A stretch of DNA of 64,000 nt from FACHB-1406 sp034189065 (GCA_034189065.1 JAXHVQ010000007.1:1-64000), one strand, 5' to 3'; shown: positions 15,985 to 24,714, counted from the stretch's first letter. A program made the numbers and translations. Notes: generated by a model from the sequence alone, not told the origin.

Positions 15985-17374
15985 CTAAAATTAGGAAGAT
16001 GTGCGATCGATTGAAGGATTTTAGTAATTCTTCCTTAACGTCAACTACTGCCCCAACCAAAGCCACAACCCCAACCACAGCCCCAGCCACAGCCCCAGCC
16101 TCAGTTACAGCCACAACCACAGCCCCAGCCCCAGCCCCAGTCCCAACCACAATCCCAGGCGCAGACCCAGCCCCAGCCACAATCCCAGCCGCAGTCCCAA
16201 CCACAATCCCAGTCGCAGCCCCAACCACAGCCCCAGCCACAGCCTCAGCCACAGACCCAGCCACAGCTACAACCCCAGCCACAATCCCAGCCACAATCCC
16301 AGCTACAACCCAAACTACATCCCAAGCCTCAGTACAAGCCTCAGCCCAAGCTACAGCCCAAGCCCCAGCCACAATCCCAGCCCCAGCTCCAGCCAAAACA
16401 AAACCCTGGATGCCGTAGAAAGATAGCATTCCTACTAGCCAACCCCAAGGGATAATCTTGGTTTTGCCCTCCTTGGATTTTTCTCGGTGTAGCGTTTCGC
16501 GAACCTCTACCTTCAACTCTCTTACTAACCGTGGTGTAGGTTGAGGTTGTTTTTTTAGTATTAATTCTTTCAACCACTGCCGCATCGACTGAGGTCGATC
16601 CTCTGCCTCCAACTCCATCCCCATCAGAATTGCCTTATTTAAGCCTTGACTAATGCTGGAAACGAGCTGCTGAGGGGGAATCAATGGAACATCATGAAGC
16701 TTGCGTTCCAGGGAACGTGTAGGACACTGACCCGTTACAGTATAGTAAAGCGTCGCAGCCAGACAGTAAACATCTGCATTAGGTTTTCGACTGCCACGAA
16801 ACAACTGTTCGTAGGGCGCAAACCCTTTGTTCCCCGCCTCTCCAGTAGAACTCAGTGTAGCGGGAATCACTTCTTGAGCTATGCCAAAGTCAATTAAAAT
16901 CGCTCTGCCATCGCCCCGCAAAATAATGTTACCGGGATGAGCGTCGCGATGAACCAATCCTGCTTCGTGCATCGTTGCTAAAGCATCCCCAATTTGCTGA
17001 AAATAGCTTATTGCTTCTGCTTCTGATAGCCTACCCCTACGCTTCACGACCTGAAACAAATTTTCCCCTGGCACAAAATCCATCACTAAACCATGAACTT
17101 CCCCTTCTTGAAACGAATCCCGTACCCGCACAATATTGGGATGGGCGTTACGAGAGAGTTTCGCCAATTTCTGCCCCTCTTGAATGAAGCGCTCGATATA
17201 TTTGCTGTATTTCGGGTCAGTTTTCAGGTATTTGTCAGGAGTTTTAATAACAACTTCCTCGTTTAGGGGGACGTGCAGCGCTTTGTGGGTGATTGCGAAA
17301 GCTCCCCATCCCAGAGGTTCCCCAACAATGCGATATTTCCCGTTCTGTAGCGTTTGCCCGTCTTGCCAAACCAT
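15977..17374 (-). CDS. Ser/Thr protein kinase with an Ala/Gly/Val-rich C-terminal membrane region
   Basis: 465 aa. Residues 1-275 are a Hanks-type kinase: GWGAFAITH as Gly loop, VVIKTP with the catalytic Lys, HRDAHPGNI as catalytic loop (Ala-His in place of the common Leu-Lys), IDFGIAQ as DFG, and FAPYEQL as the APE-equivalent. After a basic linker (HREKSKEGKTKI) a hydrophobic segment (WGWLVGMLSFYGIQGFVLAGAG) leads into about 120 residues of almost pure Ala, Gly, Val and Ile in a 4-residue GIVA-like pattern. That region is encoded by 6- and 12-bp DNA repeats (16040-16400). The last residues (FLILAK) and the stop codon fall in a MITE-like end, so the C-terminus may be remodelled. The second kinase gene lies upstream on the same strand. 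Confidence 0.85.
   Translation of the reverse strand: MVWQDGQTLQNGKYRIVGEPLGWGAFAITHKALHVPLNEEVVIKTPDKYLKTDPKYSKYIERFIQEGQKLAKLSRNAHPNIVRVRDSFQEGEVHGLVMDFVPGENLFQVVKRRGRLSEAEAISYFQQIGDALATMHEAGLVHRDAHPGNIILRGDGRAILIDFGIAQEVIPATLSSTGEAGNKGFAPYEQLFRGSRKPNADVYCLAATLYYTVTGQCPTRSLERKLHDVPLIPPQQLVSSISQGLNKAILMGMELEAEDRPQSMRQWLKELILKKQPQPTPRLVRELKVEVRETLHREKSKEGKTKIIPWGWLVGMLSFYGIQGFVLAGAGAGIVAGAWAVAWAEACTEAWDVVWVVAGIVAGIVAGVVAVAGSVAEAVAGAVVGAATGIVVGTAAGIVAGAGSAPGIVVGTGAGAGAVVVAVTEAGAVAGAVVGVVALVGAVVDVKEELLKSFNRSHIFLILAK
16040..16400. repeat. Hexanucleotide/12-bp minisatellite inside the kinase gene
   Basis: The plus strand is built of ccagcc, acaacc and acaatc hexamers in variable order (for example ccagccacaatc). 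Both strands stay open: the minus strand encodes the Gly/Ala/Val tail, the plus strand a Thr/Pro/Ala frame. The length is likely to vary between isolates. Confidence 0.85.
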
Positions 17375-17396
17375 GTACTGTGGGACTGGATTTCTA

Positions 17397-17416
17397 CACT
17401 TAATTGTGACACAACA
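17397..17416 (-). promoter_or_regulatory. Shared 20-bp motif upstream of kinase gene 1
   Basis: cacttaattgtgacacaaca (plus-strand reading) ends 23 bp before the kinase start. It matches 19 of 20 bases of a site upstream of the second kinase at 18764. It is a candidate promoter or operator. Confidence 0.5.
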
Positions 17417-17514
17417 ATGCGGGAATAGATGATGTTTTCCGTTGGTTTCCGGGGGAAATTACGGGGAATAGTTGGGTCGGACGCGATCGCCGCAAGGCGC
17501 AGCGAAGTAGCGAA

Positions 17515-17546
17515 GTAGGGTGCTGTTAGCGCAGCGTAACGCACCA
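17515..17546. repeat. Short palindromic repeat, family A (short form)
   Basis: gtagggtgctgttagcgcag then cgtaacgcacc, the same as the copy at 15170. Confidence 0.75.
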
Positions 17547-17600
17547 TTCTATCAATAAATTAATCATAAATAATGACCAATTAAATCGCGAAATCTAGGG

Positions 17601-17673
17601 CGGTGGGTTACGCTGCGGATAAAACAGTTATAGTTTTTTCTCAAAATCTTGACCGCACCTAACCCACCCTACA
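17601..17673. repeat. Family-A MITE-like element, reverse orientation
   Basis: cggtgggttacgctgcgg ... gaccgcacctaacccaccctac is the reverse complement of the 72-bp element at 15501, with a diverged centre. It lies between the two kinase genes. Confidence 0.75.
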
Positions 17674-17707
17674 TAAGCTACATAAGCTTTCCCCTTACGG
17701 TTTCGTC

Positions 17708-18679
17708 TCAGGAGATAACCGGCGTTGGAGTTGAATCGTTACGCCACATTTCAATTAATGGCGGGATAACAGCCAAACCTGCCAACAAAGTCCCGATCGC
17801 GCCCACTGCCGTCCAAAATAAACTCCAATTAAACCGACGCGGTTGTGTGAAATTTACAGGTGTCGAAGGCACTTCTTCTCGCAACCCCAATTCCGATAAC
17901 CACTCCTCCACCGACTGGGGACGATCTTCGGCTTCCAGTTTCATCGCCCAGAGAATCGCGCGGTTAACGCGATCGCTAATATTAGAGTTATACTCCTGGG
18001 GCGGAACCAACGGAGTCCCGGAAATCTTGCGTTCGTCCGCACTCACAGGTGTTTCCCCGGTCAATAGCGCATACAACGTCGCTCCCAGACTGTAAATATC
18101 CGTAAACGGCCCCCGTTGTGCCGATCGCGAATACAATTCAAGGGCTGCAAACCCCTTCATCAGTTCTGCCGTGCGCGTTACAGTCAACTCATGGTCAAAG
18201 TCCATCGCCAGATCGAAATCAATCAACACGGCATCCGCTTCGCCCCCCCGCAACAGAATATTGCCCGGTCGAATATCGCGGTGCAACAAGCCATTTCGAT
18301 GTACCTCAATCAGTGCCTCGCCAATTTGCCGAATGTATTGCAGCGCCTTCTCTTCCGGTAAAATCGCTCGGGCGCGACGGGCGAGAGAGAAACCATCGAT
18401 ATATTCCATTGGAATGCACCAAATTCCCCCCTCCTGAAACGGTTCCCATGCCTTAACGATGTGGGGATGCTGGCATTTTGCCAACTTAAACGCCCCTTGC
18501 ACGAACAACTGTTGCAGGCGATCGCGATCGGGATGGGCGCGATCGCTTAAAGTTTTGATAACCACAGGTTGACTGTTGCGATCGCTCGCCAAATAGGTTG
18601 TCCCAAATCGTCCCCGTCCCAACTCGTATTGAATCCTATATCTGTCGCCATACAGTGACGTGCCTGCCGTCCAAACCAT
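17708..18679 (-). CDS. Ser/Thr protein kinase with one C-terminal membrane segment
   Basis: 323 aa. The kinase domain spans residues 10-270: GRGRFGTTYLA (Gly loop), VVIKTL (Lys), HRDIRPGNILL (catalytic loop), LIDFDLAMD (DFD in place of DFG), AALELY and DIYSLGATLY. A single transmembrane helix (LFWTAVGAIGTLLAGLAVIPPLI) is near the end, so the kinase faces the cytosol and only a short tail lies beyond the membrane. It is a paralogue of the downstream kinase (shared APPE-like and 'EAEDRPQS' strings). Cyanobacterial strains carry many such kinases, mostly with unknown substrates. A perfect 10-bp inverted repeat lies in the leader. Confidence 0.88.
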   Translation of the reverse strand: MVWTAGTSLYGDRYRIQYELGRGRFGTTYLASDRNSQPVVIKTLSDRAHPDRDRLQQLFVQGAFKLAKCQHPHIVKAWEPFQEGGIWCIPMEYIDGFSLARRARAILPEEKALQYIRQIGEALIEVHRNGLLHRDIRPGNILLRGGEADAVLIDFDLAMDFDHELTVTRTAELMKGFAALELYSRSAQRGPFTDIYSLGATLYALLTGETPVSADERKISGTPLVPPQEYNSNISDRVNRAILWAMKLEAEDRPQSVEEWLSELGLREEVPSTPVNFTQPRRFNWSLFWTAVGAIGTLLAGLAVIPPLIEMWRNDSTPTPVIS

Positions 18680-18702
18680 TACTTATCGTCCGAGGGTTGA
18701 CA

Positions 18703-18763
18703 GGGGTACGGCGCTAGCAGCATTGTTGCTCTCTCTAACCAAACCCAACCAATGCCGTACCCC
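18703..18763 (-). promoter_or_regulatory. Inverted repeat in the leader of kinase gene 2
   Basis: GGGGTACGGC at 18703-18712 and GCCGTACCCC at 18754-18763 form a perfect 10-bp inverted repeat separated by 41 bp. It lies between the kinase start and the shared 20-bp motif and could be a leader hairpin or an operator pair. Confidence 0.5.
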
Positions 18764-18783
18764 CACTTAATTCTGACACAACA
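18764..18783 (-). promoter_or_regulatory. Shared 20-bp motif upstream of kinase gene 2
   Basis: cacttaattctgacacaaca (plus reading), 85 bp before the start, differs from the site at 17397 by one base. Confidence 0.5.
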
Positions 18784-18916
18784 CTAGAAGTTAATTTGAC
18801 ACATCGAAAGTCAAATGCACAAGCCCTCAAAAATCGTTCAATTCTGCCTTAGTTAGCTCGAATGCCCAATTCTCGCTAAAATCCCAAAAGAACTCTTCTG
18901 CACGACCTCGAAGCCA

Positions 18917-19954
18917 ATGAAATATAACCAACTCGGCGATAGCGATCTCCGCGTCTCGGAAATTTGTCTGGGAACTATGACCTACGGACAGAAAAACACC
19001 CGAGAAGACGCAGCCGAACAACTTGACTATGCCATTGCCAACGGAGTCAACTTCATCGACACCGCCGAAATGTATCCCGTCCCCGGCGAAGCCGAAACCC
19101 AGGGGAGGACGGAGGAATATATTGGCGAGTGGTTGCTCAAACAACCGCGCGATAAATTGATTGTTGCTAGCAAAATTATCGGTCCTTCTCCCCGACTCAA
19201 CTGGATTCGCGGGGAAACGCACCGCATCGATCGCGCGAATATCGAACAGGCCATCGATACCAGCCTTAAGCGCCTCAAAACCGACTACATCGACTTATAT
19301 CAGATTCATTGGCCCGATCGCTACGTTCCCCTCTTTGGCGCTGCGCCTTACGATCCCGCCAAGGAACGAGACACTGTTCCCATTGCCCAACAGTTAGAAG
19401 CTTTTGGCGATCTTGTCAAAGCTGGGAAAATTCGCTACTTGGGGTTGAGTAACGAAACACCTTGGGGAGTCAGCGAATTCTGCCACCTCGCCGAAAAACT
19501 GAACTTGCCAAAAGTGGTTTCCATTCAAAATGCTTACAATTTAACCAATCGCGTGTTTGAAATTCACCTCTCAGAGACTTGTCGGTTCAACAATGTTGGA
19601 CTATTAGCTTACAGTCCCCTGGGATTTGGCCTTTTAACCGGAAAATATATCGACGGAATTCCCCAAAATTCTCGCCTCGCGCTCTTCCAGGGCTTCGGTC
19701 GGCGCTACGATAAGAGGAATATGCCAGAAGCGGTGAAAGGATATGTGGAAGTGGCCCATCGCTACGGTTTGAGTCCGGCGCAAATGGCCTTAGCCTTCGC
19801 GCGATCGCGTTGGTTCGTCGCCAGTACCATTATCGGTGCCACCACCCTCGACCAACTTCGGGAAAATTTAGACAGTCTCAAAGTAACGTTGGATAAGGAA
19901 GTTTTGGCCGCGATCGACGACATCCACGCTCAATATCCCAATCCTACCCCTTGA
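18917..19954 (+). CDS. Tas-like NADP(H)-dependent aldo/keto reductase
   Basis: 345 aa, the length of E. coli Tas. The N-terminus MKYNQLGDSDLRVSEICLGTMTYG and the tetrad regions FIDTAEMYPVP (Asp, Tyr), LIVASKIIGP (Lys) and LYQIHWPDRYVPLFG (His) match this AKR subgroup. The C-terminal NADPH-binding string STIIGATTLDQLRENL is present. The family reduces aldehydes and ketones; the physiological substrate is unknown. It is unrelated by operon to the other aldo/keto reductase at 10.4 kb and belongs to a different subgroup. Confidence 0.92.
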   Translation: MKYNQLGDSDLRVSEICLGTMTYGQKNTREDAAEQLDYAIANGVNFIDTAEMYPVPGEAETQGRTEEYIGEWLLKQPRDKLIVASKIIGPSPRLNWIRGETHRIDRANIEQAIDTSLKRLKTDYIDLYQIHWPDRYVPLFGAAPYDPAKERDTVPIAQQLEAFGDLVKAGKIRYLGLSNETPWGVSEFCHLAEKLNLPKVVSIQNAYNLTNRVFEIHLSETCRFNNVGLLAYSPLGFGLLTGKYIDGIPQNSRLALFQGFGRRYDKRNMPEAVKGYVEVAHRYGLSPAQMALAFARSRWFVASTIIGATTLDQLRENLDSLKVTLDKEVLAAIDDIHAQYPNPTP

Positions 19955-20571
19955 TACTTCCCGCCTCCTCATACCGTTTTCAAGGGTTGGCTGCACGCCG
20001 GAGATACCGGAGATGGGCTACTCCCAAACTTTTCACCCAACTTTTAAATTGGGTGCGTATGCCCTACCCTACGGTTCAAATCCCCCATTCGACGGCTCGA
20101 CTCTCGCGATCGCCGAACGTCTGCACCGGAGTCATGGCGAGGCTTTAGACCCAGTATTTTCGGTGAAAGCGATCGGGACGACGACGCAGCACATCTAGAA
20201 GAGACGGCTTTGGGAGAGGGAACAACTGAAGAAAGATAGTGCCTCCTGAGAAATACGGAATCTACTCTCCGTACATATTCTCTCTTTGCCCCGACATTTT
20301 CAATGATTTTACGTATTTCTTTGGGATGGTGAAAACTTTTAACCAAAGCGTTAATATGAAATGACCAAACGCTAATTTTGTTAGGAGTGCGTCTCATCTC
20401 GGAGGAATTGGGAAAAATATTAAATCTAAGCCTCCAGACTCCTAAGTGATTAATCGTAAGTAAGTGTTCCAACTGAGCGTAATAAAGGTTTTCCGTACAA
20501 ATGACACCGCATCGTAAAAGCTTTTTTGGTACAATATAAGAACGAAGCGAAGGGATTACTAATCGAATAGC
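19955..20571. other. Intergenic region without a convincing gene
   Basis: About 0.6 kb. Frames of 60-142 codons on both strands overlap one another and show no family features or ribosome binding sites. No repeats stand out. It may hold the promoter of the downstream sensor-cyclase gene. Confidence 0.4.
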
Positions 20572-20602
20572 GGACTTTAATTCAAATAAAGTCCCCTTAT
20601 TT
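20572..20602 (+). terminator. Terminator-like hairpin just upstream of the receptor-cyclase gene
   Basis: GGACTTTA / TAAAGTCC with a 7-base loop is followed by cccttattttt, and ends only 18 bp before the TTG start at 20620. As a terminator it would block upstream read-through. As part of the transcript's leader it could act as an attenuator. Confidence 0.6.
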
Positions 20603-20619
20603 TTATCTATACTTATCTA

Positions 20620-23232
20620 TTGAGTGCCGTGGAAATACTTAAAACACTCTTCTCGTCCAGCCCGTATATTCCCCACGGTCACTGTTACCTCTGGCAAACC
20701 CCCCTTGTCGGATTGCACCTGGTCAGCGACTTAACAATTGCCCTCTCCTACTTCTCCATTCCGGCAATGCTCCTCTACTTCGCCAGCCAGCGACGAGACG
20801 TACCCTTTCTCAACGTCTTCATCCTCTTTGGCGCGTTCATTATCCTCTGCGGCCTAGGCCACCTGCTGGAAATTTGGACCTTATGGCATCCCACCTACTG
20901 GCTGACAGGGGTCGAACAAGCCGCCACAGCCTTGGTATCCTGTTATACAGCCGTTCAACTGTGGACCCTACTGCCGAAATTTTTATCCCTAAAAAGCCCA
21001 GAACAGTTAGATGCTGCCAATCGAAAACTGCAACGGGAGATGGTCGAACGCCAGCAAGCCGAACAAATTTTGAAAAATATTGTGGAAGGAACAGCCTCCA
21101 CCACGGGGGAAGCCTTCTTTTCTGCTTTAGTCGAAAATTTAGCCCTAGCTTTAGGCGTTCGCCACGTCTTCCTCGCCGAAATGACTGGCATGGAGCCCAA
21201 ACGCTTAAAAACGCTAGCATTTTGGGCCCGAGAGAGCTTAGCCGAAAATATCGAATACGACCTGGCTGGAACCCCTTGCGAACCCGTCATTGAGGAGCGA
21301 CAGTTAAAATACTATCCAACGGAAGTACAAAAAAGCTTCCCCAAGGCGACGGGATTAGCCGCAATGGGAGCCCAATGCTACTTGGGAGTGCCGCTGTTAG
21401 ACGGACAGGGACAAGTTTTGGGCATTTTGTGTATGAACAGCGATCGCACCCTCGAACGAGAAGACCTCGCTCGAGATTTAGTTCAGGTGTTTGCCACTCG
21501 AGCGTCGGTAGAACTGCAACGCCAAAGTGCAGAGTCGGCTTTGCAACGCGCCTACGACGAACTGGAAGCCCGAGTGAAGGAACGCACTGCCGAGTTAGCG
21601 ACAGCCAACGCCACGTTACAACGGCGCGAAGCTTCTTTGCAACGGCAACAAGGGGGGTTATTAACCTTAGCCACCGATCGCAACCTCTACGCAGGCAACT
21701 TAGGCGCTGCCTTAGAAAGGATTACCGAAGTCGCTTGCAATACCTTGGGAGTCGAACGGTGCGGCGTGTGGCTGCACAACCAGAATAAGTCGGCGCTTTA
21801 CTGTGTAAATCGATACGAAAAAGCAACTTGTACCCACGTTCAAGGTCAAAAAGTTGCCATTTCAGACGATCGCCATTACGCCCAAACCCTCGCCGCAGAC
21901 AGCGCCATCGCAACGTGCGATGTTGGCGGCAATTCCCAAGCCACAGAGGTGAATGCGACTTACACAGAGCCGTTGTCAGTGGCGGCGGTACTCAGCGTTC
22001 CCATTTATCTCCAAGGCGATCGCGTCGGCATCCTCAGCGTCGAACAAGGGGAAACCGAGCGAAAATGGGAAATCGAAGAACAAAACTTTGCCAGTTATTT
22101 GGGGTATATGACAGCGCTGGCAATGGAAGCGAGCGAACGCAAACAAGCAGAAGCCGCGCTGACAAAAAGCGAACGGCGACTCCGCTTGATTATTGATGCT
22201 CTACCGGCTTGCGTTTCCTACGTCGATGCCCAACAATACTATCAGTTAGCGAACAAGACCTACGAAACCTGGTTTGGCTGTCCCCAAGAAGCCATTCGCG
22301 GAAAAACCCTCCGTAGCGTTATTGGCGAAGAGGCTTATCAAGTAGTGCGATCGCACGTCGTTCGCGCTTTGCGGGGAGAAGCGGTGCGCTACGAGGCAAA
22401 GGTGCCGTATCGCGACGGCGGAACGCGCTATATCGATGCGGCACTGGTTCCCGATGTTGACGAAGAGGCGCAGGTAAAGGGATTTTATGCGATGGTCGCC
22501 GATATTAGCGATCGCAAGAAAGCGGAAGAAAGCCTTAAAAAGGAAGTGGACGAGCGACGCAAAACTGAATTTGCCCTGCGTCTGGCTCAAAACCAATCCG
22601 AGCGTCTCTTGCGGAATATTCTGCCCGAGAAAATTGCAGGTCAACTGAAGGAAGGAAAGCGCACCTTAGCAGAATATTTTAATGAGGTGACTATTTTATT
22701 TGCCGATCTCGTCGGGTTTACGCCTCTAGCCGCTCACCTCGAACCCATTGCTTTAGTAGACAGGCTTAATGAAATTTTTTCCGCCTTCGACGAACTTGCA
22801 GGAAAGTACGATTTGGAGAAAATCAAAACCATTGGCGATGCGTATATGGTAGTAGGAGGAGTGCCAACGGCGAAGGCAAATCATGCCGAAGCGATCGCGG
22901 ATATGGCTTTGGAAATGCAGCGCGCGATCGAGCATTACAGTCGAACCCATCGCGAGTCTTTACAAATGCGCATCGGCATCAATACGGGTTCGGTTGTTGC
23001 CGGAGTCATCGGCATCCAGAAGTTTAGCTACGATCTCTGGGGAGATGCGGTAAATCTGGCTTCTCGCATGGAGGCTTCTGGCGAACCGGGGAGGATTCAA
23101 GTTTCGCCGGAAACCTACAAAAGGTTACAACATCAATATTGGTTTGAAAAGCGAGGAACGATTCAGGTCAAAGGGAAGGGCGAAATGACAACCTATTGGT
23201 TAATGGAACCAAAAGAAAGACGATGGAGATGA
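20620..23232 (+). CDS. Ethylene-receptor-like sensor fused to class III adenylyl cyclase
   Basis: 870 aa with TTG as start; GTG at 20629 is an alternative, and no ATG precedes the first domain. Residues 15-100 are an ethylene-binding domain of three membrane helices: D37, Y44, P48, C77 and H81 match ETR1 D25, Y32, P36, C65 and H69 with a constant offset of 12. C and H ligate the Cu(I) cofactor in ETR1. GAF domains follow (about 150-300 and 345-500), then a coiled coil, a PAS domain (about 520-640) and a cyclase domain (665-865). D696 and D740 are the metal Asps; K736 and D805 are adenine-selecting; N812 and R816 are transition-state residues. It should therefore make cAMP. Known cyanobacterial receptors of this type usually end in a histidine kinase. 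The 3' end overlaps the cytosine deaminase gene. Confidence 0.92.
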   Translation: MSAVEILKTLFSSSPYIPHGHCYLWQTPLVGLHLVSDLTIALSYFSIPAMLLYFASQRRDVPFLNVFILFGAFIILCGLGHLLEIWTLWHPTYWLTGVEQAATALVSCYTAVQLWTLLPKFLSLKSPEQLDAANRKLQREMVERQQAEQILKNIVEGTASTTGEAFFSALVENLALALGVRHVFLAEMTGMEPKRLKTLAFWARESLAENIEYDLAGTPCEPVIEERQLKYYPTEVQKSFPKATGLAAMGAQCYLGVPLLDGQGQVLGILCMNSDRTLEREDLARDLVQVFATRASVELQRQSAESALQRAYDELEARVKERTAELATANATLQRREASLQRQQGGLLTLATDRNLYAGNLGAALERITEVACNTLGVERCGVWLHNQNKSALYCVNRYEKATCTHVQGQKVAISDDRHYAQTLAADSAIATCDVGGNSQATEVNATYTEPLSVAAVLSVPIYLQGDRVGILSVEQGETERKWEIEEQNFASYLGYMTALAMEASERKQAEAALTKSERRLRLIIDALPACVSYVDAQQYYQLANKTYETWFGCPQEAIRGKTLRSVIGEEAYQVVRSHVVRALRGEAVRYEAKVPYRDGGTRYIDAALVPDVDEEAQVKGFYAMVADISDRKKAEESLKKEVDERRKTEFALRLAQNQSERLLRNILPEKIAGQLKEGKRTLAEYFNEVTILFADLVGFTPLAAHLEPIALVDRLNEIFSAFDELAGKYDLEKIKTIGDAYMVVGGVPTAKANHAEAIADMALEMQRAIEHYSRTHRESLQMRIGINTGSVVAGVIGIQKFSYDLWGDAVNLASRMEASGEPGRIQVSPETYKRLQHQYWFEKRGTIQVKGKGEMTTYWLMEPKERRWR

Positions 23233-24527
23233 TTCCGTTATGCGATCGCTTCTGGCTGAAAAATGCCCATCTTCCAGTTTGTTTAATTGAAGGTAGCACT
23301 TTTGAGGCTCAAACAGCGGACGGATTCTGTTTAGTGGATTTGGAAATTTCTGAAGGAAAGATTGCTCGAATAGTTCCCGCCGGAACTTCCCCCGAAATAC
23401 CTTCAGTTGACCTTAAAAAAGGAATTATTTTACCCTGTTTTGTCGATGTCCATACTCACCTCGATAAAGGGCAAATTTGGGAGCGATCGTCCAATCCCGA
23501 CGGTCGGTTTGAAAGCGCGATCGCGGCTTGCCAAAAGGATGCACAACAGTATTGGAGCGCGGAAGATGTTTATCGTCGTATGGAGTTCGATTTAAAATGC
23601 GCTTACGCCCACGGAACCAAGGCAATTCGCACCCATATTGATTCCTTTGGCGAGCAAGCAGAGATTAGTTTTGACGTATTTAAACGTTTACAACAGGAGT
23701 GGACAAATAAAATTATTTTTCAAGCTGTTTCTTTGGTCAGTTTGGATTACTTTTTAACGCCAGAAGGAATTAAGCTTGCCGACAAAGTTGCTGAAATAGG
23801 GGGAGTTTTAGGGGGAGTTGCTTACGTAAATCCCCAATTAGACGCTCAACTCGACGCTATTTTTAGCTTAGTCCGAGAGCGCCAATTAAATCTCGATTTC
23901 CACGTCGATGAAAATGATAATCCCGACTCGATTTGTTTAAAGAAAGTTGCCGAAACAGCTATTGAACATCAATTTTCAGGTGAAATCGTTTGCGGTCATT
24001 GTTGCAGTTTAGCCGTCCAACCGCCAAAATTAGTTGAGGAAACGCTAAATCTCGTCAAACAAGCTAATATTGGCATCGTTAGTTTGCCTCTATGCAATCT
24101 TTACCTCCAAGACCGAAAACCTCAAAGAACTCCCCGTTGGCGAGGAGTAACCTTAGTCCACGAGTTGAAGAAATATGGAATACCCGTTAGCTTTGCCAGC
24201 GATAATTGTCGCGATCCTTTCTTTGGATATGGCGACCACGATGTTTTGGAAGTGTTCGAGCAAGCGGTAAAAATTGCTCATCTCGACCGTCCTCACGAAG
24301 ACTGGATCGCTTCTGTGACAAGAACGCCAGCCGATTTGATGGGATTGTCAAATGTGGGTAGATTTAAAGTGGGATTGCCCGCCGATTTAGTATTATTTAA
24401 AGCAAGATACTTTAGCGAATTGCTGGCGCGACATCAGCGCGATCGCGTCGTTCTTCGCAATGGCAAGGCAATTGATACCAGTTTGCCCGATTATTCGGAA
24501 TTGGACGATTTAGTGTTTAATCGTTAG
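23223..24527 (+). CDS. codA: Cytosine deaminase (amidohydrolase)
   Basis: 434 aa from the ATG at 23223; the ATG at 23229 forms an ATGA overlap with the cyclase stop and is equally likely. The CodA-type metal ligands are visible: HTH in VDVHTHLDKG, His in LDFHVDENDN, HCC in VCGHCCS, and Asp in FASDNCRDPF. The spacing and the 'HTHLDKG' string match cytosine deaminases, which convert cytosine to uracil and ammonia in pyrimidine salvage and act on related cyclic ureas. No cytosine permease gene is beside it. Translational coupling to the receptor-cyclase gene suggests shared expression, but a functional link between cAMP signalling and pyrimidine salvage is only inferred from position. Confidence 0.88.
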   Translation: MEMIPLCDRFWLKNAHLPVCLIEGSTFEAQTADGFCLVDLEISEGKIARIVPAGTSPEIPSVDLKKGIILPCFVDVHTHLDKGQIWERSSNPDGRFESAIAACQKDAQQYWSAEDVYRRMEFDLKCAYAHGTKAIRTHIDSFGEQAEISFDVFKRLQQEWTNKIIFQAVSLVSLDYFLTPEGIKLADKVAEIGGVLGGVAYVNPQLDAQLDAIFSLVRERQLNLDFHVDENDNPDSICLKKVAETAIEHQFSGEIVCGHCCSLAVQPPKLVEETLNLVKQANIGIVSLPLCNLYLQDRKPQRTPRWRGVTLVHELKKYGIPVSFASDNCRDPFFGYGDHDVLEVFEQAVKIAHLDRPHEDWIASVTRTPADLMGLSNVGRFKVGLPADLVLFKARYFSELLARHQRDRVVLRNGKAIDTSLPDYSELDDLVFNR

Positions 24528-24714
24528 GAAAGTTAAGTTTTATCTTATAAATTCAGAAAAATGGAAGAAAACTCTTTGTCAATTAATAATTTAATTGAGT
24601 ATAAGAACTCTTCGTTTAAGAAGAAAAGAACGCGGGTTTTGAGATTTCCTATGATTGCCACGAGTTTTCCGTAAGGAGAGGTAACTATTCATTATTCATT
24701 ATTCATTATTCATT
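24528..24714. other. Intergenic stretch with heptamer repeat
   Basis: A 37-codon frame at 24561-24674 (MEENSLSINN...) has no known family. Four attcatt heptamers follow at 24687-24714, next to the gene remnant. Confidence 0.4.

Noticed and set aside
15969..16418. 149-codon plus-strand Thr/Pro/Ala-rich frame
   Set aside because: It is the antisense of the kinase tail repeats; hexamer repeats stay open in several frames.
20069..20082. tRNA T-loop-like string ggttcaaatccc
   Set aside because: No acceptor, D or anticodon stem can be drawn around it.
20044..20472. 142-codon minus-strand frame
   Set aside because: No ribosome binding site, no domain, basic low-order composition, and overlapping plus-strand frames are just as good.
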